Source of the DNA: Pseudomonas baltica
GTDB taxonomy: Bacteria > Pseudomonadota > Gammaproteobacteria > Pseudomonadales > Pseudomonadaceae
Assembly: GCF_031880315.1 (NCBI RefSeq)
Contig: NZ_CP134771.1
Coordinates: forward strand, 2,170,001-2,234,000
Reading direction: 5' to 3'
DNA length: 64,000 nucleotides
In this document: piece after piece, positions 9,031 to 17,233 of the stretch
How the letters are laid out: each line of letters opens with the position of its first letter
How positions within the stretch are numbered: the first letter of the stretch is position 1
Notes under the pieces: generated by a model
The model's input: the letters and a program-made list of their open reading frames with translations, nothing else
What the model was told of the DNA's origin: nothing
Databases searched by the model: none
Made by a program: the position numbers and the translations under genes

Positions 9031-9873
9031 CTACCTGAACAGTTGTGCGCTCAGTTCACGGCTGGCGCTGAGCAGAATCGGCAAGAATCGGGTTTCCAGT
9101 TCGCTGCGCGGGACCCGACCCGCATGGGTACTCACATTAAGCGCTGCAAGTACTTGGCCCGAGGCGTCATAGACCGGCACTGCAATAGAGCGCAGGCCTT
9201 GCTCGAGTTCTTGGTCAACGATGCACCAGCCTTGCTCGCGCACTTGCTGCAGACAGGCGAACAGCGCCTCTGGGTCGGTCAGGGTGCGGCTGGTCTTGGG
9301 CTGCAATTCGACGTTTTGCAAATAATCCTGCAGGGTCGCATCATCCAGCGCCGAGAGCAGGATGCGACCCATGGACGTGCAATAGGCCGGCAGACGCCCA
9401 CCCACCGACAGGTCCACCGAGATCAACCGTTGGGTCGTGGCGGAACGCGCTATATAGAGAATGTCGTCGCCTTCGAGCGTAGCCATGTTGCAGGCTTCGT
9501 GCAGTTGCTCGCTGGTACGGTCCAGATAGGGCTGCGCCGACACCGCCAGCGGCGTCGATGACAGGTATGCATGGCCGAGGGTCAGTACTTTGGGCAGCAG
9601 CGAATAGGTGCGCCCATCGGTGGTGGCGTAGCCCAGTTTGATCAGGGTATGCAGGCAGCGACGCACGGCCGCCCGAGGGATTTCGGTACGGTGGCTGATC
9701 TGGGCGATGGTCAGGTGACGCTTGCGTTCCTGAAACGCCTGCACCACGGCAAGCCCCCGGGCCAGCGATGTCATGAAGTCCGGATCGCCAGCAAACGCCT
9801 GAATGCGCTTGGCGGCCGACGCGACGATGGGCGGCGCCAAAGAAGTGAAGGCGCTACGTAATTTGTCGTTCAT
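9031..9873 (-). CDS. pcaR: IclR-family regulator of the pca genes
   Basis: Transcriptional activator of the beta-ketoadipate genes, responding to 3-oxoadipate in P. putida. The 280-residue protein has an N-terminal winged helix (LTIAQISHRTEIPRAAVRRCLHTLIKLGYA, roughly residues 55-85) and an IclR effector domain (TSMGRILLSA, CIVDQELEQGLRSIAVPV). The ATG at 9873 has AGGA 7 bases upstream; a TTG two codons earlier is the alternative. Two PcaR boxes lie just upstream, pointing to autoregulation. Confidence 0.94.
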   Translation of the reverse strand: MNDKLRSAFTSLAPPIVASAAKRIQAFAGDPDFMTSLARGLAVVQAFQERKRHLTIAQISHRTEIPRAAVRRCLHTLIKLGYATTDGRTYSLLPKVLTLGHAYLSSTPLAVSAQPYLDRTSEQLHEACNMATLEGDDILYIARSATTQRLISVDLSVGGRLPAYCTSMGRILLSALDDATLQDYLQNVELQPKTSRTLTDPEALFACLQQVREQGWCIVDQELEQGLRSIAVPVYDASGQVLAALNVSTHAGRVPRSELETRFLPILLSASRELSAQLFR

Positions 9874-10305
9874 GCGCAATTCCTGACGGCTCGAATATCA
9901 TCCAGGTGCGCGAAGGCACCTGGCAGCTTTGGGCGATTATCGAACCACCGGCCGATTATCGCAACACCCCAGGCCAGCGACCGGCAGCGGACTTGAAGAA
10001 TGGATGTTTTCTGTCGATGAAACATCCGCTAATAAACTGAAACTTTTAAATACCTTTGACCTCAAACTTTACAAGGCAAGGGTTTACGGATTAAGTTACG
10101 ACTTGTCCGGCACGCTGAAACAAAATGCAGCGTTTGGATTACCTTCCACGCCGGTGTGAGGATAGTGTTCCACAGCGCCCTTGCTATAATCGGCGCCTGG
10201 ACAAAGAACCTCCGCGATACCCCATCATCAGCTCATCAATGGTTATCGCGGGCACGTTCGACCGATCTGCATGCAGCGCTTCCTGGAAAACATCCGGAGT
10301 TGCAC
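9874..10305. other. pcaR promoter region and spacer
   Basis: Divergent spacer between pcaR and a small conserved gene. It carries PcaR-type boxes at 9931-9965 and a good sigma-70 -10 hexamer TATAAT at 10185-10190, pointing towards the 10306 gene. No other gene is supported. Confidence 0.5.
9931..9965. promoter_or_regulatory. PcaR autoregulatory boxes
   Basis: On the minus strand, 9945-9931 reads GTTCGATAATCGCCC, 14 of 15 bases of the PcaR consensus. A second copy in opposite orientation, GGCCGATTATCGCAAC, lies at 9950-9965. They sit 58-92 bp before the pcaR start. Confidence 0.72.
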
Positions 10306-10671
10306 ATGCCCTATCGGCGACGACCTACTCTGTCGCTGCGACAGCAATTCCCTTGGACGCCGCAGCCCGTGCAGCCTCGACCATCCCCGCCATTAGTTCC
10401 GCGGGTGGGCAAGGCGCAAGGACAATACGTCCGAAATGGTTTTATTAATCTATTAGGTATTAACGTGACAAAAGACGAACTGCGCGCAGAACTCGAGCGC
10501 CAGGAACAACGTTACAAGGATGTTTACGGCGGTGAGATCACCACTTATGCGGCCCAACCGGACCCTGAGCGTAAACCTTGGCGTAAAAGGGCAACGGTCC
10601 AGGATCAAGCGTTTCAGCAAGAACTGCAAAAGATCGAGCAGGAACTCAAGCAGGAGCCGGCTGAGCAATGA
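10306..10671 (+). CDS. Small conserved Pseudomonas protein of unknown function
   Basis: Unrecognised 121-residue protein. The ATG at 10306 has GGAG 6 bases upstream, and a TATAAT lies at 10185-10190. The first 45 residues are basic and proline-rich; the C-terminal two thirds, from VTKDELRAELERQ on, is charged and helical with a likely short coiled coil (QDQAFQQELQKIEQELKQE). A GTG at 10465 would give only this C-terminal part (68 residues), the form I associate with Pseudomonas annotations, so the start is uncertain. There is no signal peptide or membrane segment. Confidence 0.55.
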   Translation: MPYRRRPTLSLRQQFPWTPQPVQPRPSPPLVPRVGKAQGQYVRNGFINLLGINVTKDELRAELERQEQRYKDVYGGEITTYAAQPDPERKPWRKRATVQDQAFQQELQKIEQELKQEPAEQ

Positions 10672-10995
10672 CACTGCGCCGCGATGGCCACAGGCGGGTG
10701 CGGCAGATTTGTCGTTGACTGCCTGCAGGCCGCTGAATGCAACAACATTTTTAAGGTCATGAAGTAAGCGGTCTCGACACTTTTTTCATACGGCCGTTTG
10801 AAAGCGATCCACCTGAGTCGAGCCCCCGATTTCAAGGGGTATTCCAGGTATCCGAGTGCCCCGCCCTGCACATCAGTGCAACGCAGTGTCTCGCTCGGAA
10901 AACTCCGAACCGCTCGAACGGTGGGTCAGTGGTGCATCGAACGCCAAGGATTTCTGGCATAATCGCGCCCCCTTTGAACTGGTCACAAAACCTTC
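10672..10995. other. Spacer before the Pit transporter gene
   Basis: About 320 bp with no supported gene. A CATAAT hexamer at 10958-10963 could be the -10 element of the transporter gene, but no matching -35 was found. Confidence 0.3.
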
Positions 10996-12471
10996 ATGAT
11001 CGAATTATTCAGCGGCCTCGACGCCTGGGTGGTGATAAGCCTCATTCTCGCCCTGACGTTCGTCCTCGCCTTCGAGTTCATCAATGGCTTTCATGACACT
11101 GCCAACGCGGTGGCCACAGTCATTTATACCAAGGCCATGCCACCACAACTGGCGGTACTCTTCTCGGGGCTATTCAACTTCCTCGGCGTGTTGCTGGGCG
11201 GTGTCGGCGTGGCCTATGCCATCGTCCATCTGCTGCCGGTGGAACTGTTGATCAACGTCAACACCGGCCATGGGCTGGCCATGGTGTTCTCGCTGCTCGC
11301 TGCCGCGATCGCCTGGAACCTGGGGACCTGGTACTTCGGCATTCCGGCCTCCAGCTCCCATACCCTGATCGGCTCGATACTGGGTGTGGGCCTGGCCAAC
11401 GCCTTGCTCAACAACATTCCGTTGGCCGACGGCGTTAACTGGCAGAAGGCTATCGACATCGGCGCTTCGCTGGTGTTCTCGCCGGTGGCCGGCTTCCTGG
11501 CCGCGGCCGTCGGGTTGCTGATCCTGAAAAAATGGCGCCCGGCATCCAAGATGCACAAGACCCCGGACCAGCGCAAAAAGCTCGACGACAAGAAGCACCC
11601 GCCGTTCTGGAATCGTCTGGTACTGGTGATTTCGGCGATGGCCGTGAGCTTCGTGCACGGTTCCAACGATGGCCAGAAGGGCATCGGCCTGATCATGCTG
11701 GTATTGATCGGCATCGTGCCGAGCCAGTTCGTGCTGGACCTCACCAGCACCACCTATCAGATCGAACGCACCCGCGACGCTACCGTGCACCTGAACCAGT
11801 TCTATCAGCGCAACAGCGCCACCCTGGGCGAGTTTCTGGCCCTCGGCAAGGCGTCCGACAGCGATCTGCCGGCCCAGTCCAGTTGTAACCCGAAGCAGAC
11901 CGAGCCGACCATCCACGCGCTGCTGGGCAACCTCGAGGGCGTAGCGGATTACCACACGCTCGCGCCAGAAAAGCGCATCGAAGTGCGCCGCTATCTGTTG
12001 TGCCTGGATGACACCGCGAAAAAAGTCAGCAAGCTGCCGGTACTCGATGCTCGCGAGAAGGCCGACCTCGACAAGCTGCGCAAGGACCTGACCGGAACCA
12101 CCGAGTATGCCCCGTTCTGGGTGGTGGTCGCTGTCGCCCTGGCCCTGGGTATCGGCACCATGGTGGGCTGGAAGCGCGTGGTCCTGACCATCGGTACCAA
12201 GATCGGCAAGCAAGGCATGACCTACTCCCAGGGCATGTCGGCGCAGATCGTCACGGCATCGATGATCGGCCTGGCCAACATCTTCGCCCTCCCCGTGTCG
12301 ACTACCCATGTGTTGTCGTCGGGGGTCGCCGGTACCATGGTGGCCAACAAGAGCGGCCTGCAGGGGGGCACCATCAAGACCATCCTGCTGGCCTGGGTGC
12401 TGACCCTGCCAGCCTCGATGGCACTGGCGGCCGGGCTGTTCTGGCTGGCCTCCAAGGTGCTCGGGACCTGA
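10996..12471 (+). CDS. pit: Inorganic phosphate transporter, Pit family
   Basis: Low-affinity, metal-phosphate/H+ symporter of the inner membrane. The 491-residue protein has the two PHO-4 family signatures: GFHDTANAVATVIYT near residues 32-46 and SFVHGSNDGQKGIG in the middle, with ALPVSTTHVLSS near the C-terminus repeating the ASSSHTLIG motif. A hydrophilic loop of about 130 residues splits the two membrane halves. The gene is monocistronic and ends before a REP-type hairpin with a T run. It complements the high-affinity pst operon at 59.6-63.4 kb. Confidence 0.92.
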   Translation: MIELFSGLDAWVVISLILALTFVLAFEFINGFHDTANAVATVIYTKAMPPQLAVLFSGLFNFLGVLLGGVGVAYAIVHLLPVELLINVNTGHGLAMVFSLLAAAIAWNLGTWYFGIPASSSHTLIGSILGVGLANALLNNIPLADGVNWQKAIDIGASLVFSPVAGFLAAAVGLLILKKWRPASKMHKTPDQRKKLDDKKHPPFWNRLVLVISAMAVSFVHGSNDGQKGIGLIMLVLIGIVPSQFVLDLTSTTYQIERTRDATVHLNQFYQRNSATLGEFLALGKASDSDLPAQSSCNPKQTEPTIHALLGNLEGVADYHTLAPEKRIEVRRYLLCLDDTAKKVSKLPVLDAREKADLDKLRKDLTGTTEYAPFWVVVAVALALGIGTMVGWKRVVLTIGTKIGKQGMTYSQGMSAQIVTASMIGLANIFALPVSTTHVLSSGVAGTMVANKSGLQGGTIKTILLAWVLTLPASMALAAGLFWLASKVLGT

Positions 12472-12598
12472 TCTCGGGTTGATACGCGGCCTGTCGTAGG
12501 CGCTTTCATGGCTGGCCGCGGGTGTTGCATCCATGCGACTGGCCTCCGCGCCGCCGAACGCGCAACCTTGCTTTCACAATCCGGACCTGAGCCGTACA

Positions 12599-12632
12599 CC
12601 CGTGGGAGCGAGGCTTGCTCCCACGGGGCGCT
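12599..12632. terminator. REP-type hairpin serving as terminator after pit
   Basis: An 11-bp perfect stem, CCCGTGGGAGC (12599-12609) and GCTCCCACGGG (12617-12627), with a 7-base loop, followed by a CTTTTT run. The stem is the common Pseudomonas REP sequence. It lies between the convergent pit and herA-like genes. Confidence 0.7.
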
Positions 12633-12641
12633 TTTTCACGC

Positions 12642-14117
12642 CTATCGACGCTTGTTGCCGCCCAGCAACGACCCCATCAGACCACGCACCAGCTGCCGCC
12701 CCAACTGCCCGGCAGCCTGGCGCACCGCCGACTTGATCGCCTGCCCCGCCGCTGTCCCGAGAAACTCCGTGGCCTTGTCCACCAGGCTGTCGCCCGCAGC
12801 CGCCTTGGCTTCCTCCGTGGGCGGCTGCAGCCTGCGTGCAGATAGGATTTCATAGGCCGACTCGCGGTCGATAGGCTTGTCGTAACGGCCTCGCAACGGC
12901 GAGCTCGCCAGCAACGCCGAGCGCTCGGCCGCGGTCAGCGGGCCGATACGCGACTGCGGGGGCGCGATCAGTACGCGCTGCACCATCGCAGGCGTGCCCT
13001 TGTCCTGCAACGTCCCCACCAGCGCCTCGCCAATGCCCAGTTCGGTGAGCACGGTGAGGGTGTCGAACGCCGGATTGGGTCGAAAGCCGTCTGCCACGGC
13101 TTTGAGGGATCTCTGCTCCCTGGCGGTGAACGCCCGCAAGCCGTGCTGCAAGCGCAACCCCAACTGGGCGAGGATGCCATCGGGCAAATCGCTGGGCGAC
13201 TGAGTGACGAAATACACCCCGACGCCCTTGGAGCGGATCAGCCGCACCACTTGCTCGAGCCGGTCCTGAAGCGCCTTGGGGGTATCGGCGAACAACAGGT
13301 GGGCCTCGTCGAAGAACAATGCCAGCAACGGCCTGTCGGCATCGCCCCGCTCCGGGAGCTGCTCGAACAACTCGGCCAGCAACCACAGCAAAAACGTCGC
13401 GTAGACCTTGGGCGACTCGTGCACCAGGCGGCTGGCGTCCAGCAGATGAATACGCCCGCGCCCGTCGGCATCGGGTTGCAGGAGATCTTCAAGTTGCAAG
13501 GCCGGTTCGCCGAACAGCGCTTCGGCGCCTTGCTGCTCGAGCGTCGCCAGGCGCCGCAACAAGGCCTGGCTGGAACCGGTGGTCATCAGGGCCGCGTCAT
13601 CGCCCAGCAACTGCGGATTGTCCTTGAGATGATTGAGCAGCGCCTTGAGGTCCTTGAGATCGAGCAACAACAAACCTTCGCGATCAGCCACCTTGAATGC
13701 CGCATACAGGGCCGCCTGCTGGCTGTCGGTCAGCTCCAGCAGGCTGCCGATCAGCAGCGGGCCCATCTCGCTGAGGGTGGTGCGCAACGGGTGGCCGCTC
13801 TCGCCGTGCACATCCCAAAGCGTCACTGGGCAGGCTTTGGCCCGATACCCAAGCCACGGCATGCCGGCAATCCGCTCGGCAATCTTGCCCGTGGGTTGGC
13901 CGGGCGCCCCCAAACCACACAGATCGCCTTTGATGTCGGCGGCGAACACCGCCACACCGGCGTCGCTGAAGGCTTCGGCCAGGCGCTGCAAGGTGACCGT
14001 CTTGCCCGTACCGGTCGCGCCGGCGATCAAACCGTGGCGATTGCTCAGGCGCATGGCCTGCGCCACAGGCGTTCCATCGAGGTCGGCACCCAGCAGAAGT
14101 TGTGCGCTATCGGCCAT
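12642..14117 (-). CDS. HerA/YjgR-like ATPase (DUF853)
   Basis: Cytoplasmic P-loop ATPase of the HerA-like group (E. coli YjgR type), function not established. The 491-residue protein has Walker A GATGTGKT (about residues 33-40), Walker B LLALFFDEAHLLF near 270, and a sensor-like FVTQSPSDLP. The C-terminus carries a Gly/Ala/Arg-rich tail (RQLVRGLMGSLLGGNKRR), as usual in the family. It is transcribed away from the LPG-synthase-like gene and converges on pit. Confidence 0.85.
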   Translation of the reverse strand: MADSAQLLLGADLDGTPVAQAMRLSNRHGLIAGATGTGKTVTLQRLAEAFSDAGVAVFAADIKGDLCGLGAPGQPTGKIAERIAGMPWLGYRAKACPVTLWDVHGESGHPLRTTLSEMGPLLIGSLLELTDSQQAALYAAFKVADREGLLLLDLKDLKALLNHLKDNPQLLGDDAALMTTGSSQALLRRLATLEQQGAEALFGEPALQLEDLLQPDADGRGRIHLLDASRLVHESPKVYATFLLWLLAELFEQLPERGDADRPLLALFFDEAHLLFADTPKALQDRLEQVVRLIRSKGVGVYFVTQSPSDLPDGILAQLGLRLQHGLRAFTAREQRSLKAVADGFRPNPAFDTLTVLTELGIGEALVGTLQDKGTPAMVQRVLIAPPQSRIGPLTAAERSALLASSPLRGRYDKPIDRESAYEILSARRLQPPTEEAKAAAGDSLVDKATEFLGTAAGQAIKSAVRQAAGQLGRQLVRGLMGSLLGGNKRR

Positions 14118-14384
14118 GTTTCAAATCCTTGTATCCGGTTGAAAGACCCGCTTGCCAACGAATGGCGCACTGCAGCGATATCCGATTATAGGCACAGCCG
14201 GGCAGTCGTCCGAGACTCGCGCGATGTATCATGGCGAACATGTACGTCTGCCGGAGGTCAATCCTGTGGACTGCCCCGACTCGAGAGTTTGCCGAACCGT
14301 GCTGATGATTCTTCCCCTATTACCCGCCCGCCCAGTCTGTCTGCCAAACGCCCTGTGGCCGGTGTCGATCACCGGAACCTTCGC

Positions 14385-15380
14385 ATGAGGCGCCTGCCGT
14401 GGTTATTGGTGGCGATCGTCGCTGCGGTACTGATCCCCATGCTGCTGGGCGGCACGGCGATCTTCGCGCGCCTGCGCAGTTTTCCATTGTCGTGGATGCT
14501 CGGCCTGATCGGCATCATCCTTGGGTGCTGGGTCCTCAATACCTTGCGCCTGCGCCTGCTGCTGGGCGATCAACGCGACCAGGTCACTCGTCTGCAGAGC
14601 CTGGGCGTGGTGATGTCCGCCGAGTTCGCCTGGTGCGCGACCCCGGCCGGCAGTGGCGGCCCGTTGACCATCATGGCCTTGCTGAGCCGCTATGGCGTGC
14701 GGCCTGCCCAGGCCAGCGCGGTGTTCGCCATGGATCAACTCAGCGATCTGCTGTTCTTCCTCTGTGCGCTCATCGGCGTGCTGTTTTACGCGCTGGCCCA
14801 TAGCATCAGCCAAAGCCAGCAGATGATGCTGGTGATCAGCACCTGCCTGGTTGCGGGCAGTCTGGTCGGTTGCGTGGCGCTGGGGCTCTGGCACCGCCAG
14901 GTGATGCTGCTGATCGGCCGCCTGATGCGCCGGGTAAGGCTCAAATCCTCCACGCGCTGGCGCTGGACCCGCAAATGGCTGCGCTTCATCGCGGCGTTCA
15001 CCAACGCCCTGAAGCTGCCGCGCAGCACGCTGATCATGGTGTTCAGCCTGACCTGCGTGCACTGGGGGCTGCGCTACAGCATCCTGTACCTGGCGCTGCA
15101 GGGCCTGGGGGTCGATTTTCAATGGGCGTGGAGCTTTTTGATCCAGATCCTTTCACTCAGCGCCGGGCAATTCAGTCTGCTGCCCGGCGGCGCCGGCACG
15201 GCCGAACTCACCAGCGCAGCGCTGCTGGCACCGATGGTCGGCAAATCGACAGCGGCCGCCGCCATTCTGATCTGGCGCAGCGTGACCTATTACTTCTATC
15301 TGATCGTCGGCGGCCCGATCTTCGTGCTGATGCTCGGGCGCCCGCTGCTGAGTAAATTGATGGGCCGCAAGCGCGGCTAG
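14385..15380 (+). CDS. Lysylphosphatidylglycerol-synthase-like membrane protein (UPF0104)
   Basis: Polytopic inner membrane protein of about 331 residues with seven to eight predicted helices, matching the flippase-like membrane domain of LPG synthases (TPAGSGGPLTIMALLSRYGV and SLLPGGAGTAELTSAALL are the family's conserved glycine-rich segments). The catalytic synthase domain is absent, so it is probably a lipid- or substrate-translocating protein of unknown cargo. The ATG at 14385 follows a GGAA. Its TAG stop shares the CTAG at 15377-15380 with the stop of the convergent small gene. Confidence 0.8.
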   Translation: MRRLPWLLVAIVAAVLIPMLLGGTAIFARLRSFPLSWMLGLIGIILGCWVLNTLRLRLLLGDQRDQVTRLQSLGVVMSAEFAWCATPAGSGGPLTIMALLSRYGVRPAQASAVFAMDQLSDLLFFLCALIGVLFYALAHSISQSQQMMLVISTCLVAGSLVGCVALGLWHRQVMLLIGRLMRRVRLKSSTRWRWTRKWLRFIAAFTNALKLPRSTLIMVFSLTCVHWGLRYSILYLALQGLGVDFQWAWSFLIQILSLSAGQFSLLPGGAGTAELTSAALLAPMVGKSTAAAAILIWRSVTYYFYLIVGGPIFVLMLGRPLLSKLMGRKRG

Positions 15381-15562
15381 GCGGTGCTGTCGTCGGAGTC
15401 GGCAGGCTTCTGGGGACGCTGGGTGCGCTCCCAGAGTTCAGCGGCACCAGGGAACTCGGTGCCGTCGTCTTCCGAGAGGGCCTCGGGGTCGTAGCGGCTC
15501 AAGCAGCCCTCGCCCAGGGTGGGTGGGGCTTTGGAGGCTGCCTTGTCACGTGGATCACTCAT
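15377..15562 (-). CDS. Small acidic hypothetical protein
   Basis: A 61-residue, soluble, Asp/Glu/Ser/Pro-rich protein (MSDPRDKAASKAPPTLGEGC..). No domain is recognised. The ATG has an AGGAGG-like sequence upstream (GCGAGGAGGTTGCG on the minus strand), which supports translation. It lies 24 bp after purU on the same strand and may be cotranscribed with it. Confidence 0.65.
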   Translation of the reverse strand: MSDPRDKAASKAPPTLGEGCLSRYDPEALSEDDGTEFPGAAELWERTQRPQKPADSDDSTA

Positions 15563-15586
15563 CGCAACCTCCTCGCTTCACATCGG

Positions 15587-16435
15587 TTAGAACACCACCG
15601 TCTTGTTGCCGTGCACCAGTACACGGTCTTCGAGGTGATAACGCAAGCCGCGCGCCAGCACCATCTTCTCGACATCGCGACCGAAGCGGACCATGTCCTC
15701 GATGCTGTCGCTATGGCTGACACGCACCACGTCCTGCTCGATGATCGGCCCGGCATCGAGCTCTTCGGTTACATAGTGGCAGGTCGCGCCAATCAACTTC
15801 ACGCCGCGCATCGACGCCTGGTGGTAAGGCTTGGCGCCCACGAACGACGGCAAGAAGCTGTGGTGGATGTTGATGACCTTCTGCGCGTATTCCTGGCATA
15901 GCTGTGGCGGCAGGATCTGCATGTAGCGCGCCAGCACCACCACGTCGGCCTGATGCTCGGCAACACGGCGCGACACCTCGGCAAAGGCCGGCTGCTTGTC
16001 CTTGGGGTCGACAGGAATATGGTAGTAAGGAATGCCATGCCACTCGACCATGCTGCGCAGATCGTCGTGGTTGGAAATCACACAGGCGATAGCGCAGTCC
16101 AGTTCGTCGCTGTGCCAGCGGTGCAACAGATCTGCCAGGCAGTGGGACTCGCGACTGGCCATCAGCACCACGCGTTTTTTCTGATCGGTATCGGTGACCC
16201 GCCAGACCATGGAGAACTCGTCGGCGATCGGCGCGAAAGCCTCTCGAAATGCCTCGATACCAAATGGCAAGCTGTCGGCGCGAATTTCATGACGCATGAA
16301 AAACCAGCCACTCTGATCATCGGAGTGGTGGCTGGCTTCGGTGATCCAGCCATTATGGGACGCCAGAAAGTGACTGACTTTGGCCACGATGCCGACGCGG
16401 TCGGGGCACGCGATGACCAGCCGAAAAGTGCGCAT
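15587..16435 (-). CDS. purU: Formyltetrahydrofolate deformylase
   Basis: Hydrolyses 10-formyl-THF to formate and THF, balancing one-carbon pools. The 282-residue protein has an N-terminal ACT-type regulatory domain (FRLVIACPDRVGIVAKVSHFLASHNGWI, residues about 3-35) and a C-terminal formyl-transferase fold (residues 87-282). The catalytic signature INIHHSFLPSFVGAKPYHQA and the downstream ATCHYVTEELDAGPIIEQD are both intact. It is divergent from mvaT, the same neighbour as in P. aeruginosa. Confidence 0.95.
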   Translation of the reverse strand: MRTFRLVIACPDRVGIVAKVSHFLASHNGWITEASHHSDDQSGWFFMRHEIRADSLPFGIEAFREAFAPIADEFSMVWRVTDTDQKKRVVLMASRESHCLADLLHRWHSDELDCAIACVISNHDDLRSMVEWHGIPYYHIPVDPKDKQPAFAEVSRRVAEHQADVVVLARYMQILPPQLCQEYAQKVINIHHSFLPSFVGAKPYHQASMRGVKLIGATCHYVTEELDAGPIIEQDVVRVSHSDSIEDMVRFGRDVEKMVLARGLRYHLEDRVLVHGNKTVVF

Positions 16436-16784
16436 TAGCTAAACTCCAGAACTTCGCAAAGGCCGCCATTCTAGCGACTGCGGGGCAAAACTCCAGCGGT
16501 GCCGACGACCCGCTGCGATCAATGCGCAGGACGGACCTGATTGCAAGGGTAGCCGCGCGTATAAACGATCTGAACAGATTGTTTAATCGACCCTTCAACC
16601 CGTTCGCAACGTGAAACCTTTTGCAATTATTTTTTAGCAACATTCATTTCTCAGCAGAGTCGCCTGTAATTAGCGCAGGCAGCTTATTTTGTCGCGTTGC
16701 TGATTGGATGTTTACTTCATTAAATACAGTGTCTATTATTGAGTCATCGACTCCCTGCCACCCTGAATTGCGAAGGTCATCAAT
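16436..16784. other. Divergent purU / mvaT promoter region
   Basis: About 350 bp, distinctly AT-rich in the half next to mvaT (T- and A-runs around 16625-16745). That fits an MvaT-autoregulated control region, because MvaT-type silencers prefer AT-rich DNA. It contains the mvaT promoter candidate at 16711-16739. No small gene is supported. Confidence 0.5.
16711..16739 (+). promoter_or_regulatory. Candidate sigma-70 promoter of mvaT
   Basis: TTTACT at 16711-16716 and TATTAT at 16734-16739 are separated by 17 bp, ending 45 bp before the mvaT ATG. The position, spacing and AT-rich surroundings fit a housekeeping promoter. Confidence 0.5.
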
Positions 16785-17165
16785 ATGTCCCTGATCAACG
16801 AATACCGCGCCACAGAAGAAGCCATCAAAGAACTGCAAGCGCGTTTGAAGAACCTGTCGCAAGACGACAAACTGCAAACCGAACTGGAATTCGAAGGCAA
16901 GCTGCGCACGCTGATGGGCGAATATCAAAAATCGCTGCGTGACATCGTTGCCCTGCTGGACCCAGAAGCCAAGTTCAACAAGGCACCCCGTAGCGGCGCT
17001 GTCAAAGTCACTGGCACCAAGCGCGCGCGCAAGGTCAAGCAGTACAAAAACCCGCACAATGGCGAAATCATCGAAACCAAAGGCGGCAACCACAAGACCC
17101 TGAAAGAATGGAAAGCCAAGTGGGGCGGTGATGTGGTTGAAAGCTGGGCAAACCTGCTGGGTTAA
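16785..17165 (+). CDS. mvaT: H-NS-like xenogeneic silencer MvaT/TurA
   Basis: Nucleoid protein that silences AT-rich genes and affects quorum sensing, biofilm and virulence genes in Pseudomonas. The 126-residue protein has an N-terminal coiled-coil oligomerisation half (residues 1-60) and a C-terminal DNA-binding part with the AT-hook-like RARKVKQYKNPHNGE (about 80-93) and the signature GGNHKTLKEWKAKWG (100-114). It is near-identical to known MvaT over most of its length. It stands alone, ending at a strong terminator facing sbcB. Confidence 0.96.
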   Translation: MSLINEYRATEEAIKELQARLKNLSQDDKLQTELEFEGKLRTLMGEYQKSLRDIVALLDPEAKFNKAPRSGAVKVTGTKRARKVKQYKNPHNGEIIETKGGNHKTLKEWKAKWGGDVVESWANLLG

Positions 17166-17185
17166 TTCAGCTGGTTACAATTGAT

Positions 17186-17214
17186 AAAAAACGCCAGCTT
17201 GCTGGCGTTTTTTA
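17186..17214. terminator. Bidirectional terminator between mvaT and sbcB
   Basis: The stem ACGCCAGC (17191-17198) / GCTGGCGT (17201-17208) has a TT loop and is flanked by A6 on the left and T6 on the right, so it works on both strands. Confidence 0.9.
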
Positions 17215-17233
17215 TTGCCTCAATGACTGCTGT

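Noticed and set aside
13143..14384. Upstream extension of the LPG-synthase-like frame across the HerA-like gene
   Set aside because: The open frame is accidental and antisense to the ATPase gene; the conserved membrane protein begins at 14385.
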